Assembly: GCA_009774615.1 (NCBI GenBank)
Contig: VSOC01000010.1
Coordinates: 5,862-69,861, forward strand
Length of the DNA stretch: 64,000 bases
Direction of reading: 5' to 3'
DNA from: Lachnospiraceae bacterium
GTDB lineage: Bacteria > Bacillota > Clostridia > Lachnospirales > Lachnospiraceae
The translations under genes and the position numbers were made by a program. A model generated the notes under the pieces. It saw nothing but the letters and a program-made list of their open reading frames with translations, was not told where the DNA came from and ran no database searches. Of the stretch, positions 50,546 to 57,927 are shown in pieces; positions within the stretch are counted from its first letter, which is position 1, and each line of letters opens with the position of its first letter.

Positions 50546-50785
50546 TCACAGATAGCGGTAAAGTTCCTTTGCTTCTTCTTTCTTCACCGTTTCCTGAACA
50601 TCCAGCACCTCAACCTTAACCGATCGCGTGCCGAACTGAATTTCAATCACATCCCCTTCTTTAACGCTTAAGGATGCCTTCGCCGGTTTATCATTCACCA
50701 AAACCCGCCCGGCGTCACAGGCTTCGTTCGCTATGGTACGCCGCTTAATCAGGCGGGATACCTTAAGAAATTTGTCCAGTCGCAT
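50546..50785 (-). CDS. rqcP: S4-domain RNA-binding protein, ribosome quality control
   Basis: 79-residue S4-fold protein of the YabO/RqcP group, which supports alanine tailing during rescue of stalled ribosomes. MRLDKFLKVSRLIKRRTIANE and GRVLVNDKPAKASLSVKEGDVIEI are typical. It starts three bases after the hup stop and is co-transcribed with it. Confidence 0.93.
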   Translation of the reverse strand: MRLDKFLKVSRLIKRRTIANEACDAGRVLVNDKPAKASLSVKEGDVIEIQFGTRSVKVEVLDVQETVKKEEAKELYRYL

Positions 50786-50788
50786 AAA

Positions 50789-51064
50789 TTATGCATTCAC
50801 CATATCCTTTAATGCCTTGCCGGCTTTAAACTTCGGGCTCTTCGACGCAGCAATGGTCATAGGCTCGCGGGTCTTGGGATTTCTGCCTTCTCTCTCTGCT
50901 CTTTCCGAAACCTCAAACGTACCAAAGCCAACAAGCTGAACCTTCTCACCCTTAACCAACTCATCTGTTACAACATCTGTAAATGCCTTAATTGCCTTCT
51001 CAGCATCTTTTTTAGAAATCTCTGCCTTCTCAGCTACTGCTGCAATTAATTCCGTTTTGTTCAT
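50789..51064 (-). CDS. hup: HU family DNA-binding protein
   Basis: Nucleoid-associated protein. The 91-residue protein has MNKTELIAAVAEKAEISKKDAEKAI, GFGTFEVSERAEREGRNPKT and the Pro-containing arm. GGAGGAAAACG precedes the ATG. A strong promoter is at 51253-51281, leaving a leader of about 180 bases with hairpins such as CCTGT/ACAGG. Confidence 0.97.
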   Translation of the reverse strand: MNKTELIAAVAEKAEISKKDAEKAIKAFTDVVTDELVKGEKVQLVGFGTFEVSERAEREGRNPKTREPMTIAASKSPKFKAGKALKDMVNA

Positions 51065-51252
51065 CGTTTTCCTCCTAAATTTACAAATAGGGACAAATCC
51101 TGCATCTGCCCGTTCAAAAAGCGTCCGCAAAACCTGTCAATTTCAAGTTCCTGTCCGCACAGGTTCACTGCAAGCGGCAAGTGCACAGAGCCGCACAGAC
51201 AGCAACAATTGCAGTCCTTCCACCCAGGCTTGCTGAATGGTGTACTCTATCA

Positions 51253-51281
51253 TTTATATCCGTTTATTCCCTATTTGTCAA
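51253..51281 (-). promoter_or_regulatory. Promoter of hup-rqcP
   Basis: Minus-strand -35 TTGACA (51281-51276), 17-base spacer, -10 TATAAA (51258-51253). A consensus-like promoter in the gap 51065-51389; the rest of that gap is the hup leader and AT-rich sequence. Confidence 0.75.
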
Positions 51282-51389
51282 GGTTTTTCGGCATTTTCCC
51301 GGAAGAATTGGCAGATTATTTTTCTGCCTTTTTATCGCCCTGCAGATTTATTCGTTCCTTCGCTGTTTTTTGCATATTTTATGCATGTT

Positions 51390-51800
51390 TCAGGAAGTTT
51401 TGTGTATGTTTTTTGCCCGCGCTGCCTTCTCTGCCTTCTCCTGCGCCTTCACCGCATCCCACAGCGCCCGGCCCTCCTCAGGCGACCCGGCCTTGGCATC
51501 TCCAAACACATGAGGATGACGGCGAATCATCTTCCGGCAAAGTCCGTCGATAACGTCGTCAATCGTAAACAAATTCTCTTCCCGGGCAATCTGACTGTTT
51601 AACACCACCTGCAAAAGCACATCCCCCAGTTCCTCACAGAGATTTTCCATATCCTTGTTATCAATCGCCTGAAAAACCTCCTCCGTTTCATCGGCCAGAC
51701 ATTTCTTTAAAGATTCAAACGTCTGCTTCCGATCCCAGGGACAGCCGTGGTCGGAGCGAAGTTCGGCAATAATCTTTGTTAAATCGGTAAAATTATACAT
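51390..51800 (-). CDS. mazG: MazG-type nucleotide pyrophosphohydrolase (single domain)
   Basis: Hydrolyses abnormal or regulatory NTPs. The 136-residue protein keeps the MazG core with CPWDRKQTFESLKKCLADETEE, EELGDVLLQVVLNSQIA and RRHPHVFGD. The common two-domain form is about twice as long; this is a single-domain version. It lies between the hup promoter and the rpsR terminator. Confidence 0.9.
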   Translation of the reverse strand: MYNFTDLTKIIAELRSDHGCPWDRKQTFESLKKCLADETEEVFQAIDNKDMENLCEELGDVLLQVVLNSQIAREENLFTIDDVIDGLCRKMIRRHPHVFGDAKAGSPEEGRALWDAVKAQEKAEKAARAKNIHKTS

Positions 51801-51817
51801 GGTTGATTCATCCTTTC

Positions 51818-51852
51818 AATAAAACAGCCTGGAGCATCTCACTCTCAGGCTG
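51818..51852 (-). terminator. Terminator of the rpsF operon
   Basis: On the minus strand CAGCCTG pairs with CAGGCTG across a 14-base loop, followed by TTTTAT. It lies about 100 bases after the rpsR stop. Confidence 0.8.
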
Positions 51853-51950
51853 CTTTTTGCGGCTTTCACCGATTATAATTAAACTCATTTTCATTTAAAC
51901 GGATTTTCACTTAAGTTAAAATCACGCATTAAACCCATGAACAATAAAAA

Positions 51951-52217
51951 TTAATCACAGGAATACGGCATCAGAGCGATATGACGTGCACGCTTAATGG
52001 CTACGGTCAGTGCTCTCTGGTGCTTTGCACAGTTTCCGGTAATCCGGCGGGGAAGGATTTTCCCTCTTTCGGATACGTATCTCTTTAACTTATTTACATC
52101 CTTGTAATCAATCTCACCATTCTTTTCACCGCAGAATACGCACACTTTTTTTCTTCTGCGGATACCGCCTCTTCTAACCTTAGAAGCATCTGTTCTGTCA
52201 CCTTTATTAAATGCCAT
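51951..52217 (-). CDS. rpsR: 30S ribosomal protein S18
   Basis: 88 residues with VCVFCGEKNGEIDYKD and RGKILPRRITGNCAKHQRAL, the conserved S18 core including a Cys pair. GGAGGATACACC precedes the ATG. Last gene of the rpsF-ssb-rpsR operon. Confidence 0.98.
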   Translation of the reverse strand: MAFNKGDRTDASKVRRGGIRRRKKVCVFCGEKNGEIDYKDVNKLKRYVSERGKILPRRITGNCAKHQRALTVAIKRARHIALMPYSCD

Positions 52218-52300
52218 TGGTGTATCCTCCTTTTCAATGCCAGGCGAAAACGCTTCTTCCTTTTTCGGCTTACCTGCCGCAAGCCTTATGCATCAGCACA

Positions 52301-52774
52301 TTAATTAAACGGAAGTCCTTCGTCTTCAACTCCATCTGGAATGTTCATAAAACCATCGCCGATTGCGCTGGTTGGTGCCGGTTTCTGTACCGGTGCCGCC
52401 GGTGCCTGCTGCTGATAACCGCTCATATCGGAGGCGGCTCCCTTGCTGTCAGCAAACTCCTGATCATCTACAATAACATCGGTAGTGTAAACCTTAATAC
52501 CATCCTTGTTCACATAGCTTCCGGTCTGGATTCTTCCCGAAACCAGCACGCGCATCCCCTGACGGAAATACTTCTCCGCAAACTCCCCTGCGCGGTCAAA
52601 TGCCACACAGTTGATAAAGTCCGCGGTCTGTTCATTACCGTCCTGATTCTGGCTTCTGCGGCCCCTGCGGTCCACTGCCAGCGTATAATTGGCAATCGCC
52701 ATGGTGCGCTCACCCTGGGAATACCGTACAACCGGATCTCTGGTCAATCTGCCCATAAGAATTACTCTGTTCAT
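52301..52774 (-). CDS. ssb: Single-stranded DNA-binding protein
   Basis: 157-residue OB-fold protein: MNRVILMGRLTRDPVVRY, FINCVAFDRAGEFAEKYF, GMRVLVSGRIQTGSY, and a disordered Gln/Pro-rich tail ending DEDGLPF-type acidic tip (EDEGLPFN) that binds partner proteins. ATG at 52774; the upstream frame extension is rejected. Confidence 0.97.
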   Translation of the reverse strand: MNRVILMGRLTRDPVVRYSQGERTMAIANYTLAVDRRGRRSQNQDGNEQTADFINCVAFDRAGEFAEKYFRQGMRVLVSGRIQTGSYVNKDGIKVYTTDVIVDDQEFADSKGAASDMSGYQQQAPAAPVQKPAPTSAIGDGFMNIPDGVEDEGLPFN

Positions 52775-52865
52775 ACACTCACTCTCTCTATTCCGCAGCA
52801 AAGACAGTCTGTCCGAAACGGAAGCTGCCAAACATCCTTATCTTTGCAGCTCCCTTAAACGTCCG

Positions 52866-53153
52866 TTAGTCTTCCTGCTTTACAACTAAATAGCGGATAA
52901 CTGGTTCCATAATCCGAACGTGAGCTTCAACTTCGTTAGGGCAATTGGAATCGCCCTCGAACTGGATGAAGTAATAGAAAGCTTCTTTCATCTTCTGAAT
53001 CTCGTAAGCAAGTCTTTTCTTGCCCCACTCATCCACATTCGTTACCGTGCCGCCGAAACGGGTAATATAGCCCTTTACCTTTTCGATGGCTGCGGCTCTC
53101 TCTTCGTCCTCCAGCTTCACATTCAGAACAACAGCTAACTCATACTTGTTCAT
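52866..53153 (-). CDS. rpsF: 30S ribosomal protein S6
   Basis: 95 residues with MNKYELAVVLNVKLEDEERAA, FGGTVTNVDEWGKKRLAYEI and AFYYFIQFEG. AAGGAGG precedes the ATG. First gene of the operon; promoter 53279-53307. The leader holds hairpins GACAG/CTGTC and CTCC/GGAG that might be an S6:S18 autoregulatory element, which I cannot confirm. Confidence 0.98.
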   Translation of the reverse strand: MNKYELAVVLNVKLEDEERAAAIEKVKGYITRFGGTVTNVDEWGKKRLAYEIQKMKEAFYYFIQFEGDSNCPNEVEAHVRIMEPVIRYLVVKQED

Positions 53154-53278
53154 CTTGTTTTACCTCCTTGTGGTCTTCTGGCCCCTGCTTTTCATTCATC
53201 CCTCCGGCAAGCCTGACAGTAAACCTGTCCAACTTCTCCGGAAACAGGAGCAAGGAATTTAATATGTCACAATTAATT

Positions 53279-53307
53279 AGTTTACCAAATTTTTTCTGCT
53301 TTTGCAA
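53279..53307 (-). promoter_or_regulatory. Promoter of rpsF-ssb-rpsR
   Basis: Minus-strand -35 TTGCAA (53307-53302), 17-base spacer, -10 TAAACT (53284-53279). An A-tract tandem repeat begins about 18 bases upstream of the -35. Confidence 0.65.
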
Positions 53308-53324
53308 GCGGAATTTTTGGGTTT

Positions 53325-53408
53325 TTCCGGTTTTTTTAGTTTTTTCGGTTTTTTTAGTTTTCCCGGTTTTTTGATTTTCCCGGCTTTTTGATTTTCCCAG
53401 TTTTTCTT
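53325..53408. repeat. A/T-tract tandem repeat upstream of the rpsF promoter
   Basis: Five imperfect units of 17-18 bp, for example TTCCCGGTTTTTTGATT and TTCCCGGCTTTTTGATT (plus strand), so the transcribed strand is A-rich. It may bend DNA or act as an UP-like element, or be neutral slippage; not shown. Confidence 0.6.
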
Positions 53409-53462
53409 TCTTTATGGAAATGCAGATTCCATCACTATCCATCCTTCCCCAAAATATCCTGC

Positions 53463-53663
53463 TTACTCTGCCTGTTTCTTTTTCAGCCCCCGGGTATTCT
53501 TCTCCACAAGCTTGCGGGAAACCATCACCTGATGACCGCAGCCCATACACTTCAGCCGGAAATCCGCCCCCACCCGAAGAATCTCCCACTCCTGGCTTCC
53601 GCATGGATGGGGTTTTTTGAGTTTAACCACATCGCCTATTTCATAATTGAGTTTCTCTGCCAT
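53463..53663 (-). CDS. DUF951 family protein
   Basis: 66-residue protein with YEIGDVVKLKKPHPCGSQEWEI and RLKCMGCGHQVMVSR. The DUF951 pattern with a Cys-containing ribbon is clear; the function is unknown. ATG at 53663 follows GGAGAAAAG; a slightly longer start is rejected. Confidence 0.93.
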   Translation of the reverse strand: MAEKLNYEIGDVVKLKKPHPCGSQEWEILRVGADFRLKCMGCGHQVMVSRKLVEKNTRGLKKKQAE

Positions 53664-53693
53664 ATTTCTTTTCTCCATTTTGTGCGTACCTTC

Positions 53694-54452
53694 TTAACAG
53701 CCGCAGATACATCCTAAAATCTCCCCAATCGGCCCGCCAAGCACCAGATCCGCCCGGCTGTCCACGGACGTTACCGATTTATTAATCAGAACCAGCTTAT
53801 TTCCCTGATAATAGTCAATCAGACCTGCCGCCGGATAAACGACCAGCGACGTCCCGCCGATAATCAGCATGTCCGCATGACGGATGTACTGCACCGATTT
53901 GGATATCGTGTGCTGGTCAAGCCCTTCTTCATATAAGACAACATCCGGTTTAATCGTTCCCCCGCAGCTGCATTTTGGCACCCCTTCCGCCGCCATCACT
54001 TCATCCAGGGAGTAAAACTTCCGGCAGCGTGTACAGTAATTCCTGTGCACCGATCCGTGAAGCTCCAGCACCTCTTTGCTGCCTGCCGCCTGGTGAAGCC
54101 CGTCAATATTCTGCGTAATCACCGCTTTAAGCTTCCCTCTCTCCTCTAGCTTTGCCAGTGCACGGTGCGCCCGGTTTGGTTTGGCATCGGTAAAAATCAT
54201 TCTGTCCTTATAAAAACGATAAAACTCTTCCGGATTTTGCAGATAAAAGCTGTGGCTGATAATCGTTTCCGGCGGGTACTTATACTGCTGATGGTACAGC
54301 CCGTCCACACTTCTGAAATCAGGAATCCCGCTCTCGGTCGATACCCCTGCTCCGCCAAAAAAGACGATATTATCACTCTCTTCTATCCACTGCTTCAATG
54401 TTTCTGCCGATTCCCGGTTCCAGCCGTTTTCCTTCTTCTCTTCACTTCCCAT
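53694..54452 (-). CDS. cobB: NAD-dependent protein deacylase (sirtuin)
   Basis: 252-residue sirtuin with GAGVSTESGIPDFRS (NAD binding), TQNIDGLHQAAGS, the catalytic His in ELHGSVH, a zinc site CTRC...CSCG, and GGTSLVVYPAAG. Removes acyl groups from lysine. It is followed at 241 bases by a small zinc-ribbon gene on the same strand. Confidence 0.95.
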   Translation of the reverse strand: MGSEEKKENGWNRESAETLKQWIEESDNIVFFGGAGVSTESGIPDFRSVDGLYHQQYKYPPETIISHSFYLQNPEEFYRFYKDRMIFTDAKPNRAHRALAKLEERGKLKAVITQNIDGLHQAAGSKEVLELHGSVHRNYCTRCRKFYSLDEVMAAEGVPKCSCGGTIKPDVVLYEEGLDQHTISKSVQYIRHADMLIIGGTSLVVYPAAGLIDYYQGNKLVLINKSVTSVDSRADLVLGGPIGEILGCICGC

Positions 54453-54532
54453 AACAATCCTCCGTTACTGTTTACATGCGCCGCTCTGTTTTTATATTAC
54501 TGTATTCTTGTTTCCTATAATAGTTTTGCTGT

Positions 54533-54937
54533 TCAGCTTCTTTTTACAAATTCCGTATGGCATTTCGGGCAGCGGATTTGTATTTTTCCCCTTCCCCGCG
54601 GAATTCTCAGTTTCTGGCCGCAGCCCGGACAGCGGTAGATATGATATTTCTTTATCTCGGTCAGACTTGCCTTCCAGTTTTTCAGCTTTAAATCAAAACG
54701 AAACTGAAGCCTTAAAAAATATTCATTTTCCCTGAATCGGGCAGGTATATTCTTGGAAAATATCCGGAAATAATTGTAAAAAAGGAGCAGAAGTGTAAGA
54801 AAATATATCCCGCTTCGCGGAATAAACATCTGCATAACCAAGAGAACCAGGATACATCCGTTTAAAAAGCGCGAAAAAGAATCCACCCCATACCTGCCTA
54901 TCATAAACCGTTCCAGCTTTTTTCTCCATTCTCCCAA
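54533..54937 (-). CDS. Small membrane protein with zinc ribbon, unknown function
   Basis: 134-residue protein with two hydrophobic segments (about 28-50, CILVLLVMQMFI and YFLTLLLLFYNYF) and a C-terminal zinc ribbon CPGCGQKLRIPRGRGKIQIRCPKC (two CxxC pairs). TTG start at 54937 with GGAG eight bases upstream; no ATG is better placed. I do not recognise a family. Confidence 0.6.
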   Translation of the reverse strand: MGEWRKKLERFMIGRYGVDSFSRFLNGCILVLLVMQMFIPRSGIYFLTLLLLFYNYFRIFSKNIPARFRENEYFLRLQFRFDLKLKNWKASLTEIKKYHIYRCPGCGQKLRIPRGRGKIQIRCPKCHTEFVKRS

Positions 54938-55087
54938 AGAACCATCTCCTGTCTTCTTCGTCCTTAACTATACTATGCCAGATGCGTCAAAAGGTCTTTT
55001 GCTGCTTCTAAAATAGTTCTGGATTTCACTACATTCAATATACCGTTTTGTTTCCCCGCTGTCAAGATTTGTTCGGTTTATTACGTT

Positions 55088-55175
55088 TGCTGCAACAGGC
55101 AAAAAGCTACTATTCACACATTCACAGCAACAGGCAAAAAGCTACTGTTCACACCTTCACAGCAACGAGCAAAAA
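55088..55175. repeat. Tandem copies of the dispersed repeat
   Basis: Two full 35-bp units (55106-55140 and 55141-55175) after a partial one (from 55088). Each unit has the arms GCTACT-(A/G)T and ACAGCAAC-type ends and a tail (A/G)(G/A)GCAAAAA. There are no spacers, so this is not a CRISPR. The 450-base gap 54938-55386 also holds the terminator at 55214. Confidence 0.75.
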
Positions 55176-55213
55176 TCCATGAAAACTGCTGTGGATACCT
55201 GTAAACAATGATG

Positions 55214-55248
55214 ATCAAAAAATCCGGCAGTTCCCTCTGCCGGATTTT
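55214..55248. terminator. Bidirectional terminator
   Basis: AAAATCCGGCA pairs with TGCCGGATTTT around GTTCCCTC, with T-rich runs on both sides. It lies about 140 bases downstream of the small gene at 55387 on the minus strand. Confidence 0.85.
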
Positions 55249-55386
55249 CGCTTTTTAGCATTTACATCCTATGACCTGGCTGCAGCTTCATCAACGGCTT
55301 TCACCTTTGCACCGCATAACCTGCCTGCAATTTCATCAACTGCTGCAATTGGTCTGTAATTTCGATTTTTTGCTTCTTTTTGTACT

Positions 55387-55575
55387 CTAAATACGACTTA
55401 AGTCCAAAATTCCAGAACGGTGGAACAGTCGCTCAAGACTAAATCCGCTCTTTTCTAAAACAGCCGAAAAATTTTCGCAGTTATAAAACTGTTCCGCCGA
55501 CACCCAGGCCGGACAACTCTGCTTTTCCCCATAAACTAATGGCTCATAAGCAAATCCCATTTCCATTCCGTTCAC
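55387..55575 (-). CDS. Small protein of unknown function, possibly frameshifted
   Basis: 62 residues from a GTG with GGGAGG seven bases before it (MNGMEMGFAYEPLVYGEKQS), so the start is good. A possible -10 TATAAT with a 17-base-spaced TGGACG lies upstream. After the stop, the minus-1 frame stays open to 55301 and encodes a Lys/Gln-rich coiled-coil segment (YLEYKKKQKIEITDQLQQLM), so this may be the first half of a broken or longer gene. No family recognised. Confidence 0.55.
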   Translation of the reverse strand: MNGMEMGFAYEPLVYGEKQSCPAWVSAEQFYNCENFSAVLEKSGFSLERLFHRSGILDLSRI

Positions 55576-55739
55576 ACCGACACCTCCCTTTCAGGTTAAA
55601 TCCTATAAGAATTTGTTTTGTTTTGTAATTTTATTATATTCTTTTATAGACATTTCGTCCATAATCTGGTAATCTGAAAACAGAACAAAAATATGTATCC
55701 ACAGCACAAAGAATTTTCCGCAAAGAAAGGAGAATCGGC

Positions 55740-56912
55740 ATGGCAATTCGTTTTTGGGAAATCTATGAAGAAACCCACAAGTTCTTTCGTCTGCGCATAC
55801 TCGCCGGAAAGGGCGGCATGGATCACGTCGTGGGCTGGGTGCACATGTTGGAGGACGAAACCATCGTCAGCCGCTTCTCCGGCCAGGAACTTGCCGTCAC
55901 CACCGGCATGAAGGCACAGGAGAAAGACTGGCTCCTTCATCTGGTTCAGGCGATGAAACATGCAGACAGCACAGGAATTATTATCAACACGGGAATGTAT
56001 CTGCACACCGTTCCCCCAGAGGTCATTGCCTGGTGTGAAAAAAACAGCTTTCCCCTGCTTGTAATGCCATGGGAGATATCCATTCCCCAGCTTATCCAGA
56101 ACTTCTGCACGCGGATCATGCAGAGGATGCAGAAGGAAAAGGAACTTTCCTCCTCCTTCCAGGATATTATTAATGGTCATGAGATTTCCGAACAGCTTTT
56201 AGCCAAGATCCAGACCCGGTTTGACCCCAAGGGTTCCTTCCGCATCTTCTGTATCCGCATCAGCTTTGGCGTGGAGGATACCTCTGCCTTTCTCCAGGCC
56301 ATGCTGAAGCTGGAAAATGTACTTGGTCTTTGGGAAAAAGGAAAACACATCCGCATTCCCTACCTGGTCATCGAATACGAAGACTGCTATGCATTGACCG
56401 TAAATAATTTTCCTTCCGATTCCGGGGACGAACTGGCACAGCAAATTTTAAAACAGTTTTCTTATTTTACGGAAAAAAAGATCCTTTTCCTGGGCATAGG
56501 CCCGGAAGTCCAGGGAATCCTTCATTTAAAATCCGCCTTCCGCCGCGCCCAGATTGCCTCCAAGATGGCTATGCAGACCAGGCAGAAGGTCGTCGATTTT
56601 AATGAAATGGGCTTCTTTAAAATCCTCTTTGCCTCCGACGATACCGCCATTTTAAAAAGCTATGAACAGCAGCTTCTCGGCCCGCTTGACGCCTACGACC
56701 AGCTTCACCATTCCGACTACATTCAGACCCTTAGAAGCTACATTAAAAATGACCGCAGTCTGGTGGGTGCCGCCAAAGATACCTACACCCACCGGAACAC
56801 GGTCAACTACCGGATTCAAAATATTAAACGGCTTCTGGGCAATGATCTGAAAACCGCCGAGGATTTATTCCCTTACCAGGTTGCCTTCTATATCCGGGAT
56901 ATGCATTTATAA
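55740..56912 (+). CDS. PucR/CdaR family transcriptional regulator
   Basis: 390-residue regulator: N-terminal PucR domain (MAIRFWEIYEETHKFFRL, VVGWVHMLEDETIVSRFSGQEL), a GGDEF-like CdaR middle region, and a C-terminal HTH_30 (KNDRSLVGAAKDTYTHRNTVNYRIQNIKRLLG; key part THRNTVNYRIQNIKRLL). Such proteins control purine or related catabolism; the target here is unknown. GAAAGGAG precedes the ATG. It overlaps the end of an oxidoreductase remnant. Confidence 0.93.
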   Translation: MAIRFWEIYEETHKFFRLRILAGKGGMDHVVGWVHMLEDETIVSRFSGQELAVTTGMKAQEKDWLLHLVQAMKHADSTGIIINTGMYLHTVPPEVIAWCEKNSFPLLVMPWEISIPQLIQNFCTRIMQRMQKEKELSSSFQDIINGHEISEQLLAKIQTRFDPKGSFRIFCIRISFGVEDTSAFLQAMLKLENVLGLWEKGKHIRIPYLVIEYEDCYALTVNNFPSDSGDELAQQILKQFSYFTEKKILFLGIGPEVQGILHLKSAFRRAQIASKMAMQTRQKVVDFNEMGFFKILFASDDTAILKSYEQQLLGPLDAYDQLHHSDYIQTLRSYIKNDRSLVGAAKDTYTHRNTVNYRIQNIKRLLGNDLKTAEDLFPYQVAFYIRDMHL

Positions 56913-57038
56913 ACGAGCCTCCTTTTCCTGCTGTTTTTTAAAAAACTCGCGCTGCGCATCCTCAACGGACAGCCTTCCCTTCGTCCCCCAGATATCCAGG
57001 CGATTAACTCCGGGATTTTCCCCGCTTGCCGTTATCAT
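56907..57038 (-). pseudogene. Fragment of a Gfo/Idh/MocA family oxidoreductase
   Basis: 43 codons (MITASGENPGVNRLDIWGTK, then GRLSVEDAQREFFKKQ) match the conserved strand of Gfo/Idh/MocA dehydrogenases with the TGExPGTNRLEIxGTxGKL pattern. The Rossmann domain and most of the C-terminal domain are missing, so it is a remnant. It is convergent with and overlaps the PucR gene by six bases. A short tandem repeat TTTGTTTGTCCTGATA lies upstream. Confidence 0.6.
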
Positions 57039-57154
57039 CGGTTTGTTTGTCCTGATATGTTTGTTTTTCCTGATATAATACAGGCTATAAAAGCTTTATC
57101 GGCAAAAGCACATAAAGAATAATCTGAATTAAGCATCCGAATTGCCAAAACGTA

Positions 57155-57183
57155 TTTTCATTCCATAAAAAATATGCTATAAT
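57155..57183 (+). promoter_or_regulatory. Promoter of the HD-domain gene
   Basis: -35 TTTTCA (57155-57160), 17-base spacer, -10 TATAAT (57178-57183). The gap 56913-57293 otherwise holds only the remnant and AT-rich sequence. Confidence 0.5.
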
Positions 57184-57293
57184 GGGAACAATTTGGGCAT
57201 TTATTTTGCCTTTTATCCATAAATATTCTATCAAAACAAGCTTGTTTTTCCTGCTGAAAACCAGCGAAAAACTTATTTTACAAGGAGGTTCTT

Positions 57294-57869
57294 ATGGAAA
57301 AGAAATTAGCAAGAGAGGACGCATGGGCATTATTAACCGAATACACGAAAACTCCCGCCCTGCAAAAACACGCACTTATGGTTGAAGCCGTTATGGAGCA
57401 TTTCGGCCGCCTGGCTGGCGAAGATGAAGAAGTCTGGGGCGTTGCCGGTCTTCTCCACGATTTGGATTATGAAATGTATCCCGAAGAGCACTGCAAAAAA
57501 GCAGAAGAAATTATGCGGGAAAGAGGAATTGACGAAACCTATATCCGGGCAATGAGCTGCCACGGCTACGGTCTGTGCACCCAGACAAAACCGGAAAACC
57601 AGATGGAAAAAACCCTGTTTGCTATCGACGAATTAACCGGGCTGATTCATGCGGTCTGCATTATGCGCCCGTCAAAGAGCGTGCTGGATCTGGAAGTGAA
57701 ATCCGTTAAGAAAAAATTTAAAGATAAACGATTTGCCGCCGGCGTAGACCGCGACGTTATCCGCCAGGGATGTGAAATGCTGGGAATGGAACTGGATGAA
57801 CTTATTCAGGAAACCATAGAAGGAATGAAAGAGAAGGCGGAAGCGATTGGGTTGAAGGGGGATTTGTAA
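57294..57869 (+). CDS. HD-domain phosphohydrolase
   Basis: 191-residue protein with metal-binding His-Asp motifs: KHALMVEAVMEHFG, GLLHDLDYEMYPEEH, MSCHGYGL, and FAIDELTGLIHAVC. The substrate is unknown. ACAAGGAGG precedes the ATG. Confidence 0.92.
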   Translation: MEKKLAREDAWALLTEYTKTPALQKHALMVEAVMEHFGRLAGEDEEVWGVAGLLHDLDYEMYPEEHCKKAEEIMRERGIDETYIRAMSCHGYGLCTQTKPENQMEKTLFAIDELTGLIHAVCIMRPSKSVLDLEVKSVKKKFKDKRFAAGVDRDVIRQGCEMLGMELDELIQETIEGMKEKAEAIGLKGDL

Positions 57870-57889
57870 ACCTATACCATAAAGTCCAA

Positions 57890-57919
57890 AGGGGCTAACC
57901 ATTATCTTTGTTAGCCCCT
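57890..57919. terminator. Shared terminator of convergent genes
   Basis: AGGGGCTAAC pairs with GTTAGCCCCT around CATTATCTTT, placed between the HD-domain gene (plus) and the surface-protein gene (minus). Confidence 0.85.
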
Positions 57920-57927
57920 CAATAGCT

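Noticed and set aside
53140..53604. 154-codon minus-strand frame with Lys/Thr repeats upstream of rpsF
   Set aside because: It is the translation of the A-tract repeat and promoter region, overlaps other genes and has no ribosome site.
55088..55175. 35-bp tandem units resembling CRISPR repeats
   Set aside because: No spacers and no cas genes; they are copies of the dispersed palindromic repeat.
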